NCBI GenBank assembly: GCA_965228695.1
Contig: CBDDIB010000002.1
Location: forward strand, 4,588,001-4,652,000
Origin: JAJFJD01 sp965228695
Lineage (GTDB): Bacteria > Pseudomonadota > Alphaproteobacteria > UBA8366
Length of the DNA stretch: 64,000 bases
Reading direction: 5' to 3'
Shown: piece after piece, positions 44,349 through 53,380 of the stretch
Numbering within the stretch: position 1 is the first letter of the stretch
How the letters are laid out: each line of letters opens with the position of its first letter
The notes under the pieces: generated by a model
Databases searched by the model: none
The model's input: only the letters and a program-made list of their open reading frames with translations
Told to the model about the DNA's origin: nothing
Made by a program: the position numbers and the translations under genes

Positions 44349-45902
44349 ATGCCCAAAAACAGCATGCCGCCAAAGACCGTCGACTCCTTCGACGAAATAT
44401 TCGATGTAATCGTCGTCGGCTTCGGCTATGCCGGCGGGGTGGCCGCGATCGACGCACACGACGCGGGTGCAAATGTCCTGTTGATCGAGAAAATGAACGC
44501 GCCCGGCGGAATTTCGATCTGCGCCGGCGGCGGCATCCGCTTGTCGAAAAACCGTGATTCCGCGATCCGCTATTTCGAGGCGACCAACGACGGGACGACA
44601 CCGCGCAAGGTCCACGAGGCCTTCGTCGATGAGATGATGGGTCTGCAGGACTATGTCGGTGACCTCGCCAAGGTAAATGACGGCGAGATCGTGCTCATCG
44701 ATCGGCCGGGCAACTATCCCTTCCCCGGCCACGACGACATGTTTTTCCTTGAGATCGGCGACATTCCCGGCTTCGACGGGATCAAAACCTATCCCAGCGC
44801 CCGGTCGCACCGCAATGGCACGAAAATGTTCAAGGTGCTGCACGACAATGTCAACGAACGCGGCATCGAGGTTCGCCTCAGCACGGCCGCACAACGGCTG
44901 ATTACCGACAATGGCAACGAGGTGCGCGGCCTTTGGGCCGACGGACCGGACGGGCGAAAGGCGATCGGCGCGCGCCGTGGCGTGATCCTCGCCTGCGGCG
45001 GGTTCGAAGCAAATTACGAGATGCAGCGCCAGTATTGGCAGGTCTATCCGGTCATCACGGCCGCCTTCCGCGGCAATACCGGCGACGGCATCCAGATGGC
45101 GCTCGATGTCGGCGCCGACCTCTGGCATATGTGGCACTATCACGGGTCCTACGGGTTCCGGCATCCGGATCCGAACTATCCCTTCTCGATCCGCGTGAAG
45201 CGCCTGCCGGACTGGACCCCGACGGTAAAGGAGCCCGAGGTGGAAATGGCGTGGATTCTTGTCGATAAGCGCGGCAAGCGGTTCATGAACGAATACTCGC
45301 CTTATGCGCAGGACACCGGGCACCGCCCGCTCGACTACTACGACACGGTGACCAATTCCTTCCCCTATGTCCCGTGCCATATGATCGTCGACGAGGTCGG
45401 GCGCAGCCGCTATCCGCTCGGCACCACAATCTTCAACGATACCGAGATCGAGCCCTATTTCTGGAGCGACGACAACCTGAAGGAAGTCGAGAACGGGATT
45501 CTGAGGAAAGCCGACACCCTTGAGGAATTGGCGACCCTGCTGGACTGCGATACCGCCACGTTGAAGGCCACGATCGATAAATGGAACGCCGCCTGTAAAA
45601 GCGGCACGGATGAGGACTTCGGGCGCAGCCCCAAGACGATGATGCCGATCAAGGAGCCCCCCTACTATACCGGTATGATCTGGCCGGTCGTGTCCAACAC
45701 TCAGGGCGGCCCGGTCCATGACGAACGGAACCGGGTGATGAATCCCTACGGCGAGCCGATCCCGCGCCTCTTCGAAGCCGGCGAGTGCGGCGGTATCTGG
45801 GGCTTCCTCTACTGCGGCGGCGCCAACCTGACCGAATGTTTCGTCGGCGGCCGGATCGCCGGCCGCGAGGCCGCCGCCCTGTCTCCCTGGAACAACGGCT
45901 GA
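44349..45902 (+). CDS. FAD-dependent oxidoreductase, fumarate reductase/ketosteroid dehydrogenase-like (FAD_binding_2)
   Basis: Flavoprotein of 517 aa. FAD binds at VVGFGYAGGVAA (about 22-33) with E47 ending the second strand, and GGISICAGGGIRLS follows. A second FAD stretch, FEAGECGGIWGF, is near the C-terminus. There is no heme-binding CXXCH and no twin-arginine signal, so it is a soluble single-domain enzyme. Members reduce or dehydrogenate C-C bonds of acids or ketones. The two MmgE/PrpD genes to the left suggest a polycarboxylic acid substrate; this is inference. Confidence 0.88.
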   Translation: MPKNSMPPKTVDSFDEIFDVIVVGFGYAGGVAAIDAHDAGANVLLIEKMNAPGGISICAGGGIRLSKNRDSAIRYFEATNDGTTPRKVHEAFVDEMMGLQDYVGDLAKVNDGEIVLIDRPGNYPFPGHDDMFFLEIGDIPGFDGIKTYPSARSHRNGTKMFKVLHDNVNERGIEVRLSTAAQRLITDNGNEVRGLWADGPDGRKAIGARRGVILACGGFEANYEMQRQYWQVYPVITAAFRGNTGDGIQMALDVGADLWHMWHYHGSYGFRHPDPNYPFSIRVKRLPDWTPTVKEPEVEMAWILVDKRGKRFMNEYSPYAQDTGHRPLDYYDTVTNSFPYVPCHMIVDEVGRSRYPLGTTIFNDTEIEPYFWSDDNLKEVENGILRKADTLEELATLLDCDTATLKATIDKWNAACKSGTDEDFGRSPKTMMPIKEPPYYTGMIWPVVSNTQGGPVHDERNRVMNPYGEPIPRLFEAGECGGIWGFLYCGGANLTECFVGGRIAGREAAALSPWNNG

Positions 45903-46281
45903 ATACGCCGGTATCCGACCCGGCAGGCAAAATTCACAGTCTCGCCGTAATTTCGCCCAATCTGCCGCCTACCGTTTCCAGGCTTGAGGATTCGAGAGTC
46001 AGAGACTGAATCTGACTGGCACATGTGATCCAAGAGACAGGGTTCGACGTAGACGGCTGTGGGGTTTGGTTTTCCGTGGCAGGTGGTCGCTCTCGCACCC
46101 ATCCTGAGGGGCCCCGTTGCGGAAGCTTCCCTGACGGCCAATTTGCTCAATAGCCTTTGGTCGTCCCGGAAGTGTCCTGGCTGCTTGTATTTGTTAAGCG
46201 GAAAGGTGTTCCGGACTGTGGAGGCCTCGTTGTAAATAGGCGGACAACGGGGCCTCCCTTCATTTGGGGCCCGCGCTACGG
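45903..46281. other. intergenic region between convergent genes
   Basis: About 380 bases without a gene I can support. The minus strand holds a frame of about 110 codons (46150-45809), but it runs into the flavoprotein gene and resembles nothing I know. Base composition differs somewhat from the coding DNA. It contains a hairpin at 46221-46256 and short inverted repeats CCGGAA/TTCCGG at 46166-46171 and 46209-46214. It could be a relic of an inserted element, but I see no transposase. Confidence 0.45.
46221..46256. terminator. candidate bidirectional hairpin terminator
   Basis: Inverted repeat with 13-base arms (46221-46233 and 46244-46256) matching at 12 of 13 positions, with a 10-base loop. 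The arms begin GAGGCC and end GGCCTC. It sits between two convergent genes, 26 bases past the stop of the leftward one. There is no strong T run on either side, so termination is uncertain. Confidence 0.4.
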
Positions 46282-47412
46282 TTACGCCGACAGATTCCCC
46301 GCACCATCGACCGTATTGAACCGGTCCACACGAAATGCCTCGATCGGCAAGGGCGTCTCCCCGTCCACGATGAGTTCCGACGTGATACGGCCGACGATCG
46401 GCCCCATCTGAAATCCATGCGCGGAAAACCCGAAAGAGTGGAAAGCATTGGGCGCATTCCGGCTCGGTCCGATGACAGGGATCTGATCGGGCATGATGCC
46501 CTCGATTCCGGACCAGCAGCGCACGACCGGCACATCCCGCATATGCGGGAAGACATCGACGACGGTGCGGGCGCTCAACTTCAATCCCTTAAAATTGAGC
46601 GTTGTCGTCTCCGCGTCCCGGTCCGCCACGCCCCGGTGCCCGCCGCCGATCACCACCGTGCCGTTCGTGCCTTGCTTGAACGAGAGCGGCCGCCCGGCCA
46701 ACCCGACCACCGGATCCAAGAAATGCGGCACCGGCGCGGTGACCATCATCATCGGCGCCTCGGCCGACAACGGCACGGCATCGCCCATCATGGCCGCCAA
46801 CTGATCGCCCCACGCACCCGCGCTGTTGACCAGCGTCTCGGCCTCGAACCGGCCGATCGACGTGCCGACTTCCCACCGGTCACCCTTACGGTCGATGCCG
46901 AGGACGCGCACGCCTTCATGCAGCGTGACGCCCAGCGCAACGGCTTTCTGCCGGAACGACCATGTCGTCCGATACGGATTGGCGAAGCCGTCGCGCCGCG
47001 AAACGACCCCGCCGACGCAATGATCGGCCACCGCCGGGCAGAGCCGGCGCAATTCCGCCCGATCGATGATTTCTTCATGGTCGAAACCGAGCGACCGGAC
47101 CATCGCCGCCCGCTCTTCCAGCTCGGCCAACTCGGCATCGTTCTCGGCGATCTTGACCTGGCCGCTGACCTGAAACCCGCAATCGTTATCGACCAGCGAC
47201 TCGATACGATGCCAAATCTCCATACTTTCCACCGACAGCGGGATTTCGGCCGGATGCCGCCCCAGCCGCCGCACGCCGCCGGCGTTTACGCCGGACGCAT
47301 GCCGTCCCGCCGCATTCTTTTCGAGCAGCAGGACCGATTTGCCGCGCATCGCCAGATGCAGCGCGGCCGAACAGCCATGCAATCCCGCACCCACGACGAC
47401 GACGTCATACAT
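46282..47412 (-). CDS. FAD-dependent oxidoreductase, DAO (sarcosine/glycine oxidase-like) family
   Basis: D-amino acid oxidase-type flavoprotein, 376 aa. The Rossmann motif VVVGAGLHGCSAA starts at residue 4, then LLLEKN, and HASGVNAGGVRRLG is the second FAD contact. The C-terminal GFSAHGFQMGP is typical of sarcosine oxidase beta and related amine oxidases. It oxidises a C-N bond, or in the 2-hydroxyglutarate branch a C-O bond. GGGAGA precedes the ATG. It follows the carboxyltransferase gene by about 80 bases on the same strand. Confidence 0.9.
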   Translation of the reverse strand: MYDVVVVGAGLHGCSAALHLAMRGKSVLLLEKNAAGRHASGVNAGGVRRLGRHPAEIPLSVESMEIWHRIESLVDNDCGFQVSGQVKIAENDAELAELEERAAMVRSLGFDHEEIIDRAELRRLCPAVADHCVGGVVSRRDGFANPYRTTWSFRQKAVALGVTLHEGVRVLGIDRKGDRWEVGTSIGRFEAETLVNSAGAWGDQLAAMMGDAVPLSAEAPMMMVTAPVPHFLDPVVGLAGRPLSFKQGTNGTVVIGGGHRGVADRDAETTTLNFKGLKLSARTVVDVFPHMRDVPVVRCWSGIEGIMPDQIPVIGPSRNAPNAFHSFGFSAHGFQMGPIVGRITSELIVDGETPLPIEAFRVDRFNTVDGAGNLSA

Positions 47413-47489
47413 ACCGGCTCTCCCTACGCAGCTTCGGCAATGGTATCGCTAAATGAAGCCGACGTCCGGCCTCGATTTTCGGCCGCCGG

Positions 47490-49040
47490 TCACGGCCGCA
47501 TCGTGCGGCTTACCTCGCCGACCTGCGTCTTCGTCACCTCGTAGGCCTCCTCGACCCAATCGCAAAGGATCGAGCGGGTTTCCCGCGGGTCGATGATATC
47601 GATGACCGAAAACTTCTCGGCGGTGCGGAACGGCGACGTGAACTTGGAATAATGTTTCTCCAGTTCCGCAAGACGGGCGTCCGGATCGTCCGCCGCCTCC
47701 AGTTCCTTGCGATGCGCGGCCCATATTCCCCCCTCCAACGGGATCGATCCCCAATAAGCCGACGGCCAGGCGAAACGCAGATTGACCGAGCGCTTGCGCC
47801 CATGCATGCCGCCCGCCAAACCAAAGGCGCGGCGCATGATGATCGACACCCAGGGCGTTTGGCTCTGTTCGATCGCGCCCAGGCATTTCATCACCGCGCC
47901 GATCGTGCCCGAGCTTTCGGCCGCCATCCCCGGCATGACCCCCGGCTGATCGGTGAAGTTGACGATCGGAATGTGAAAGGTGTCGCAGAGGTCGACGAAT
48001 TTCTCGACCTTGATCGCCGACGACCGGGTCATCGCGCCGCCCGACCGCATCGGATCGTTCGCCATGACGCCGACGGTATAACCATCCAGCCGCGCCAGGC
48101 AGCAGACCGTGGACGGGCCGTTGAACCGGCCGATCTCGAACATCGAGCCCTTATCGAGCACCATGTCGAGAATGTCGCGCACCTTGTAGACCTGCCGGCG
48201 GTTCCGCGGAATTACGGTCAACAGCTCTTCCTCGGCGCGTTCCGGATCGTCGCCGCTCGGCTTGCGCTCCGGCACGGCATAGACGTTGGTCGGCAGATAG
48301 GACAGGAACCGTTGGACCTGCTCGATGGCATCGTCCTCGTTGTTTGCCACATTGTTGACCGCGCCGCCGTCGCCCGCCTGGACCCGCCAGCCGCCAAGGT
48401 CGTTCTTGTCGATATCCTCCCGCAGCGCCGCCTTGACCACGGGCGGTCCGGCCGCGAAGACCTGGCTGGTGTCCTTGACCATCACCGAGAAATGCGATGC
48501 GCAGACCTTGATCGCGCCGAGCCCGGCACAGGATCCGAGCGCCACGCCGACCACCGGCACCGTCCCCATGAGCTGCATCACCGGCCAGGTGGGGTAACCG
48601 GGAATCTTGGTCGATCCCATCTGTTCCAACAGTTTCACGCTGCCGCCCGCCGTATCGACCAGCCGCACCAGCGGCATCTGCATCTCATGGGCATAACGTT
48701 CGGCATAGACCCATTTGTCGGAAATCGTGGCTTCCGAGGACCCGCCGCGGATCGTGAAATCGTCCGCCGAGACGACCACCCGCCGGCCCTCGATCTTGCC
48801 GCGGCCCATGATCGCGTTGGACGGCGTCGAATCGATAAAGTTGCCGTCGGCATCGTATTCGGCCTTGCCCGAGATCATGCCGAGTTCCCGATAGGTACCG
48901 TCGTCCAGCAGCTTGTCCACCCGCTCGCGCACGGTGTATTTGCCGAGCTTGTGCTGATAGTCGATACCCTTTTGGCCGCCCAGTTTCCGGGCGTTTTCAC
49001 GGCGTTGATTCAGTTCGTCTACTTCGGTTTTCCAGCTCAT
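47490..49040 (-). CDS. acyl-CoA carboxylase beta (carboxyltransferase) subunit
   Basis: Carboxyltransferase of the propionyl-/methylcrotonyl-CoA carboxylase type, 516 aa, with N- and C-terminal crotonase-like halves. Key regions: FTIRGGSSEATIS in place of the common TVxGG, GSCAGLGA for the acyl-CoA oxyanion hole, and PGVMPGMAAESSGTI in the second half for biotin. No biotin carboxylase or biotin carrier gene is in the window, so the partner is elsewhere or the protein has another role. The ATG at 49040 has family similarity; an upstream start at 49082 does not. Confidence 0.9.
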   Translation of the reverse strand: MSWKTEVDELNQRRENARKLGGQKGIDYQHKLGKYTVRERVDKLLDDGTYRELGMISGKAEYDADGNFIDSTPSNAIMGRGKIEGRRVVVSADDFTIRGGSSEATISDKWVYAERYAHEMQMPLVRLVDTAGGSVKLLEQMGSTKIPGYPTWPVMQLMGTVPVVGVALGSCAGLGAIKVCASHFSVMVKDTSQVFAAGPPVVKAALREDIDKNDLGGWRVQAGDGGAVNNVANNEDDAIEQVQRFLSYLPTNVYAVPERKPSGDDPERAEEELLTVIPRNRRQVYKVRDILDMVLDKGSMFEIGRFNGPSTVCCLARLDGYTVGVMANDPMRSGGAMTRSSAIKVEKFVDLCDTFHIPIVNFTDQPGVMPGMAAESSGTIGAVMKCLGAIEQSQTPWVSIIMRRAFGLAGGMHGRKRSVNLRFAWPSAYWGSIPLEGGIWAAHRKELEAADDPDARLAELEKHYSKFTSPFRTAEKFSVIDIIDPRETRSILCDWVEEAYEVTKTQVGEVSRTMRP

Positions 49041-49221
49041 GGTTCCGTTGTCATTTCGATTGGATTGAAGTAGGACAACCATTCTCGTTTTGGGGCCGTC
49101 CTGGCCCCGCGTTTTGACGGCGAGGCGGTGAGATGCATCCTAGAGTCAGCATTTCATCCCGACCGCCGTCAAGCGCAGCACCCATATCGCACCGTCGGCC
49201 AACGAATTAAAGGAGAGAACC
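49041..49221. other. divergent promoter region
   Basis: About 180 bases between the leftward carboxyltransferase and the rightward CoA-ligase/Mo-hydroxylase operon. It must contain both promoters. I find no palindrome or strong -35/-10 pair. AAAGGAGAG at its right end is the ribosome site of the CoA-ligase gene. Confidence 0.45.
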
Positions 49222-50442
49222 GTGTACTCGCTCACGGAAGACCGGGCGAAAGAATGGCTCGCGACATCGAACCTTCCTGCCCCGCGCGGCAAGGCCGCTC
49301 CCTCACCCGAAGAAGCCAAAAGGATAGCCCACGAGCTTGGCGGCAAGGCCGTGATCAAGGCGCTGATCCCGACCGGGCGGCGCGGCAAGGCCGGGGCCGT
49401 GCGGCTGGTGGACAGCCCGGACGAGGCGGCAAAAGCCGCCGCCGAAATGATCGGCACCGAGGTCCACGGCTTCCAGGTCGAGCGTGTCTATGTCGAAGAT
49501 CAGGTCGATATCGCGGACGAGTTCTATCTCAGCTTCACGATCGACTGCTATCCGCCGAAGCTGCTGGCCAGCCGCGAAGGCGGCGTGGATATCGAGGAAA
49601 CGCACCGCACCAACCCGGACGCGGTTATTTCGCACGATATCGACCCGATCGGCGGCGTCACGGAAGCGGTCGCGGCGGAGATTTGGCAGCGCTGCGGCCT
49701 CGAGGCGGCGCAGGTGAAGGTGCTCGCCCCGCTGACGGCGGGCCTCTACAAGGCCTTCGTCGGCGCCGATGCGGTGATGATGGAGTTGAACCCGATTGCC
49801 CTGGATGCGGACGGCGCGCCATCGCTGGTCGGCGCGATGATGGGCATCGACGAAAATGGCCTGGCACGGCACGAGGATTGGGCCGATGACGCCGACGGCA
49901 GCCTGATCGCCGCCTGGCGCGGCTTCAACGAACGGGAGAAGCGAGTCGCCGAGGCCAATCGAAAGATCAAGGGCGGCGCGATCCGCTACACCGAACTCGA
50001 CGGCGATATCGCGCTGCTGGTCGGTGGCGGCGGCGCTGGACTGCTGCAACACGACATGATGCTGGCCGCCGGCGGCCGGCCGGCAAACCACACGGATACG
50101 AACCCCGGTGCAGGCATCGAGGAAAAATTCAAGGTCGTGGTCAATTCGATCCTCGACAATCCCCAAGCCAAATGCCTGCTCGTCAGCTTCAACCACCAGC
50201 AACTGACGCGCTGCGACCGCAAGGTCATCCCGCTGCTGGAAGTGCTGCGCGAGCGCGATGTCGATGTCGGCAAGTTCCCGATCGTGATCCGGCTCGTCGG
50301 CCCCGGCGAGGAAGAAGCGCACGCGCTCGCCAGCGAGTATCCCGGCATCGTCTATCTGCCGTTCGACGCCTCGCTCGACGACGCAGTGCAAGCCGCGGTC
50401 GAAACCCGGAACCGGATCGTGTCGGACGGAAAATCGGCATGA
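49222..50442 (+). CDS. ADP-forming acyl-CoA ligase, beta (SucC-like ATP-grasp) subunit
   Basis: ATP-grasp subunit, 406 aa, related to succinyl-CoA and malate-CoA ligase beta. The nucleotide region KALIPTGRRGKAGAVRL replaces the SucC pattern GGRGKAGGV, MELNPIALD supplies a magnesium ligand, and the CoA-ligase domain has GGGGAGLLQHDMM and ANHTDTNPGAG. These departures from SucC suggest a substrate other than succinate. The start is GTG with AAAGGAGAG upstream. It overlaps the alpha gene by ATGA. Confidence 0.88.
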   Translation: MYSLTEDRAKEWLATSNLPAPRGKAAPSPEEAKRIAHELGGKAVIKALIPTGRRGKAGAVRLVDSPDEAAKAAAEMIGTEVHGFQVERVYVEDQVDIADEFYLSFTIDCYPPKLLASREGGVDIEETHRTNPDAVISHDIDPIGGVTEAVAAEIWQRCGLEAAQVKVLAPLTAGLYKAFVGADAVMMELNPIALDADGAPSLVGAMMGIDENGLARHEDWADDADGSLIAAWRGFNEREKRVAEANRKIKGGAIRYTELDGDIALLVGGGGAGLLQHDMMLAAGGRPANHTDTNPGAGIEEKFKVVVNSILDNPQAKCLLVSFNHQQLTRCDRKVIPLLEVLRERDVDVGKFPIVIRLVGPGEEEAHALASEYPGIVYLPFDASLDDAVQAAVETRNRIVSDGKSA

Positions 50443-51329
50443 GCATCCTGATCGACGAGAACACGCGGGTGCTGGCGCAGGGATTGACCGGGACGCAAGG
50501 ACGGCGCGACGCCCGCTTCTGCCTCGACTACGGCACCAAGATCATCTGTGGCGTCACGCCGGGAAAGGGCGGTGAAGAAGTCTACGGTCTGCCGGTCTAC
50601 AACACGGTCGCGGAGGCCGTGGCACAGCATGAGATCGACGCATCGGTCATTTACGCGCCCCCGATGCGGACCAAGGACGCCATCCTCGAAGCGATCGACG
50701 CGGGCGTGAAGTTGATCTGCGCACTGGCCGAGTTTGTGCCGCGCCACGATACGGTGATTGTCCGCGCCGCGGCTGAGAAGGCCGGCGCGACGATCGTCGG
50801 CTGCAACACCAACGGCCTGATTTCTCCCGGGAAAAGCAAACTCGGCGCGATCGGCGGCGACGATCCGGACGAGGTGTTCGTGCCCGGCCGCGTCGGGGTT
50901 TGTTCGCGATCCGGCGGCATGTCCGCCGAGCTGGCCCTCGCGCTCAAGCGCGGCGGTCTCGGCGTATCGACCTCCATCTCCATGGGCGGCGACGTGACGC
51001 CCGGCACGCCGATGGTCCGCTATGTCGAGATGTTCAACGCCGATCCGGACACCGATGCCATCGTGATCTTCGGCGAACCCGGGACGACGGCGGAACACGA
51101 GGTCGCGGACTTCCTGCGCGCCGGAAAATGCGACAAGCCATTGATCGCGCTCCTGGCCGGGGAGTTTCAGGAGAACTATCCGGAAGGCGTCAGCTTCGGC
51201 CATGTCGCGGCGATGATCCAGTCGGAATCCGACACGGTTTCGGCGAAGCGCAAAATGCTGGAAGACGCCGGCGCGCATATCGCACGGTCGCTCGGCGACA
51301 TCCCGAAAATCATCAAGAAAGTCTCCTAA
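50439..51329 (+). CDS. ADP-forming acyl-CoA ligase, alpha (SucD-like) subunit
   Basis: CoA-binding and ligase subunit, 296 aa. GLTGTQGR and GVTPGKGG bind CoA, E213 lies in the FGEPGT loop that corresponds to the SucD GEIGG, and H255 in FGHVAAMI aligns with the phosphorylated histidine of SucD. So the phosphohistidine mechanism should work. It starts at the ATG overlapping the beta stop (50439-50442). With the beta subunit it would join CoA to a carboxylic acid using ATP. Confidence 0.9.
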   Translation: MSILIDENTRVLAQGLTGTQGRRDARFCLDYGTKIICGVTPGKGGEEVYGLPVYNTVAEAVAQHEIDASVIYAPPMRTKDAILEAIDAGVKLICALAEFVPRHDTVIVRAAAEKAGATIVGCNTNGLISPGKSKLGAIGGDDPDEVFVPGRVGVCSRSGGMSAELALALKRGGLGVSTSISMGGDVTPGTPMVRYVEMFNADPDTDAIVIFGEPGTTAEHEVADFLRAGKCDKPLIALLAGEFQENYPEGVSFGHVAAMIQSESDTVSAKRKMLEDAGAHIARSLGDIPKIIKKVS

Positions 51330-51425
51330 CCAGGAAACGACAATTCGGCCTGTTCGGGATTTTGGTGTTTTCAAAACCGATGTTACTCTGCGCGCCAAAG
51401 TAGATACGCATCGCAGGGATACATC

Positions 51426-52022
51426 GTGCACCTGGAAAACTCCTTCGACGTTCCCGTTGCCCCGGCGGAAGCATGGCGGATCCTGACCGACGTGGAGCGG
51501 GTCGCCCCCTGCGTCCCGGGCGCTCGGCTGACCGAGGTGCTGGACGACGACGCCTACAAGGGCACGATGCAGGTCAAGCTGGGGCCGGTCAGCCTGACCT
51601 TCGACGGCAAGGCGCAATTCGTCGAGCGTGACGACGATACCCGTACCGCGAAACTGCGCGCCAACGGCCGGGAAACCCGGAACCGGGGCACGGCGGACGC
51701 CGACGTGACCTTCGCATTGGAGCCGCAAGGGGATGGTACCCTGGTCCGGATCGAGACCGAATTGCAGCTTTCCGGCCCGGTCGCGCAATACGGCCGCAGC
51801 CAAGGGGTCATTCTGAGCGTTTCGGAAGAGATGATCGACCGCTTCGCGGCCGCCTTGAAGCGGGACATCATCGCGGCGGAAACATCGGACGCCTCGGATG
51901 CTTCGACTCCGTCGCCCGCACCAGATACACCACCGCCGCCCGCATCCGGTGCGAGCATCGGGTTCGGCGCGGTGATGCGCATGATCCGCCGGTTCTTCGC
52001 CGGCCTGTTCGGCAAGGCATGA
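51426..52022 (+). CDS. CoxG-like SRPBCC protein
   Basis: Protein of 198 aa: an SRPBCC domain (1-150) like CoxG, the carbon monoxide dehydrogenase subunit G, a proline/serine/alanine-rich linker (about 153-175), and an amphipathic C-terminal helix (FGAVMRMIRRFFAGLFG) that can attach to the membrane. CoxG recruits the molybdenum hydroxylase to the inner membrane in Oligotropha. It starts with GTG at 51426 and is five bases from the FAD-subunit gene, forming the coxG-M-S-L order. Confidence 0.9.
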   Translation: MHLENSFDVPVAPAEAWRILTDVERVAPCVPGARLTEVLDDDAYKGTMQVKLGPVSLTFDGKAQFVERDDDTRTAKLRANGRETRNRGTADADVTFALEPQGDGTLVRIETELQLSGPVAQYGRSQGVILSVSEEMIDRFAAALKRDIIAAETSDASDASTPSPAPDTPPPPASGASIGFGAVMRMIRRFFAGLFGKA

Positions 52023-52026
52023 GCCG

Positions 52027-52902
52027 ATGAAACCACCGCCCTTTTCCTACCACCGGCCGGACAGCGTCGACGAGGCCCTCGGCCTGCTGGCGACGCTCGA
52101 TGATCCGAAGATCCTCGCCGGCGGGCAGTCGCTCATGCCGATGATGAATTTCCGCTACGTCATGCCCGCCAATCTGATCGACATCAACCGGATCGAAGAT
52201 TTGAGCCGAATCGAGGACGCGGGCGACACGCTGCGCATCGGCGCGATGGTGCGGCAGCGCGACCTCGAATTCTCCGACGTCGTGAAAGTGCGCTGCCCGC
52301 TGCTGCATGCGGCGCTGCTGAATGTCGGCCATGTCCAGACCCGCAACCGCGGCACGATCGGCGGCAGCCTGTCGCATCTCGACCCGGCGGCGGAACTGCC
52401 CGCCGCGCTGATGGCGCTCGACGCCACACTTCATGTCGGCAGCCAACGCGGCGCGCGCGATGTCGCCATCAAGGACTGGGCGATGGGCTACATGACGCCC
52501 AACCTCGAGATGGACGAAATGCTGACCGCGATCACTGTCCCCGTCTGGCCCGCCGGTCATGGCGCCGGCTTCGTCGAATTCGCCCGCCGTCACGGCGACT
52601 TCGCGATGGCGGGCACGGCGGCGATGCTCGCCCTGTCTCCGTCCGGCGCAATCGCGCGCGCCGCCCTGGCGGTCACCGGCGTGGATGTCGGCCCGGTTCG
52701 GCTGCACGACGCCGAAGCGATGCTGACCGGACAGACGCCGAGCGAGGCTCTGTTCGCCGACGCGGCGCGGACCGCCGGGGCGGTGCCCGGCCTAGACGAC
52801 GTACACGCGTCGAAGGAGTACCGGCGGAAACTCGCCGTCGTCATGACCAAACGCGCCTTGGCGCAGGCCCATGCGCAAATCCGAGGAGGTGGCGATGACT
52901 GA
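52027..52902 (+). CDS. molybdenum hydroxylase FAD subunit (CoxM-like)
   Basis: Medium subunit, 291 aa, with the FAD-binding fold of the xanthine oxidase family. The two FAD motifs are AGGQS (31-35) and TIGGS near 113. It passes electrons from the iron-sulfur subunit to an acceptor. It overlaps the 2Fe-2S gene by eight bases (52895-52902). The name follows the CODH nomenclature, but the large subunit is not CODH-type. Confidence 0.94.
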   Translation: MKPPPFSYHRPDSVDEALGLLATLDDPKILAGGQSLMPMMNFRYVMPANLIDINRIEDLSRIEDAGDTLRIGAMVRQRDLEFSDVVKVRCPLLHAALLNVGHVQTRNRGTIGGSLSHLDPAAELPAALMALDATLHVGSQRGARDVAIKDWAMGYMTPNLEMDEMLTAITVPVWPAGHGAGFVEFARRHGDFAMAGTAAMLALSPSGAIARAALAVTGVDVGPVRLHDAEAMLTGQTPSEALFADAARTAGAVPGLDDVHASKEYRRKLAVVMTKRALAQAHAQIRGGGDD

Positions 52903-53380
52903 CCGCATGACCATATCGCTGACCGTCAATGGCGACGCGGTCTCGCGCGAGGTGCCGGTCCGGATGACCCTCGCCGATTTCCTACGGCACGAATTGGACC
53001 TGACCGGCACGCATCTCGGCTGCGAGCACGGCGTCTGCGGCGCCTGCACCATCCTGATGAACGGACGGACGGCGCGGTCCTGCCTGACACTGGCGGTGCA
53101 GGCGGACGGCCAATCGATCGACACCATCGAAGGCATGGCCGACGGCGACGACCTGTCGCCGCTGCAGCAAGCCTTCATTGACCAGCACGGGTTGCAGTGC
53201 GGCTTCTGCACGCCGGGTATGCTCGCCACGATCACCGAGTTGCTGAACACGAACCCTGACCCGACGGAGCAGGAAGTCCGCGAATGGCTGTCGGGGAATG
53301 CCTGCCGCTGTACCGGTTACCAGGGAATCGTCGACGCCGCCCTCGCCGCCGCCAAGACCTTGCAAGGAAAAGCTTCGTGA
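52895..53380 (+). CDS. molybdenum hydroxylase 2Fe-2S subunit (CoxS-like)
   Basis: Small subunit, 161 aa, with two clusters. The N-terminal plant-type cluster is held by C43, C48, C51 and C63; the second by C102, C105, C137 and C139 (QCGFC and CRCTGY). All eight cysteines are present. GAGGAGG precedes the ATG at 52895. Its TGA overlaps the GTG of the large-subunit gene (53377-53380). Confidence 0.96.
   Translation: MTDRMTISLTVNGDAVSREVPVRMTLADFLRHELDLTGTHLGCEHGVCGACTILMNGRTARSCLTLAVQADGQSIDTIEGMADGDDLSPLQQAFIDQHGLQCGFCTPGMLATITELLNTNPDPTEQEVREWLSGNACRCTGYQGIVDAALAAAKTLQGKAS

Noticed and set aside
45809..46150. Minus-strand frame of 113 codons in the gap after the flavoprotein gene
   Set aside because: It overlaps the 3' end of the flavoprotein gene, has no ribosome site I trust and no known motif.
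51340..51400. Symmetric GTTTTCAAAAC stretch after the SucD-like gene as a terminator
   Set aside because: The symmetry leaves no room for a loop, and there is no GC stem followed by T residues.
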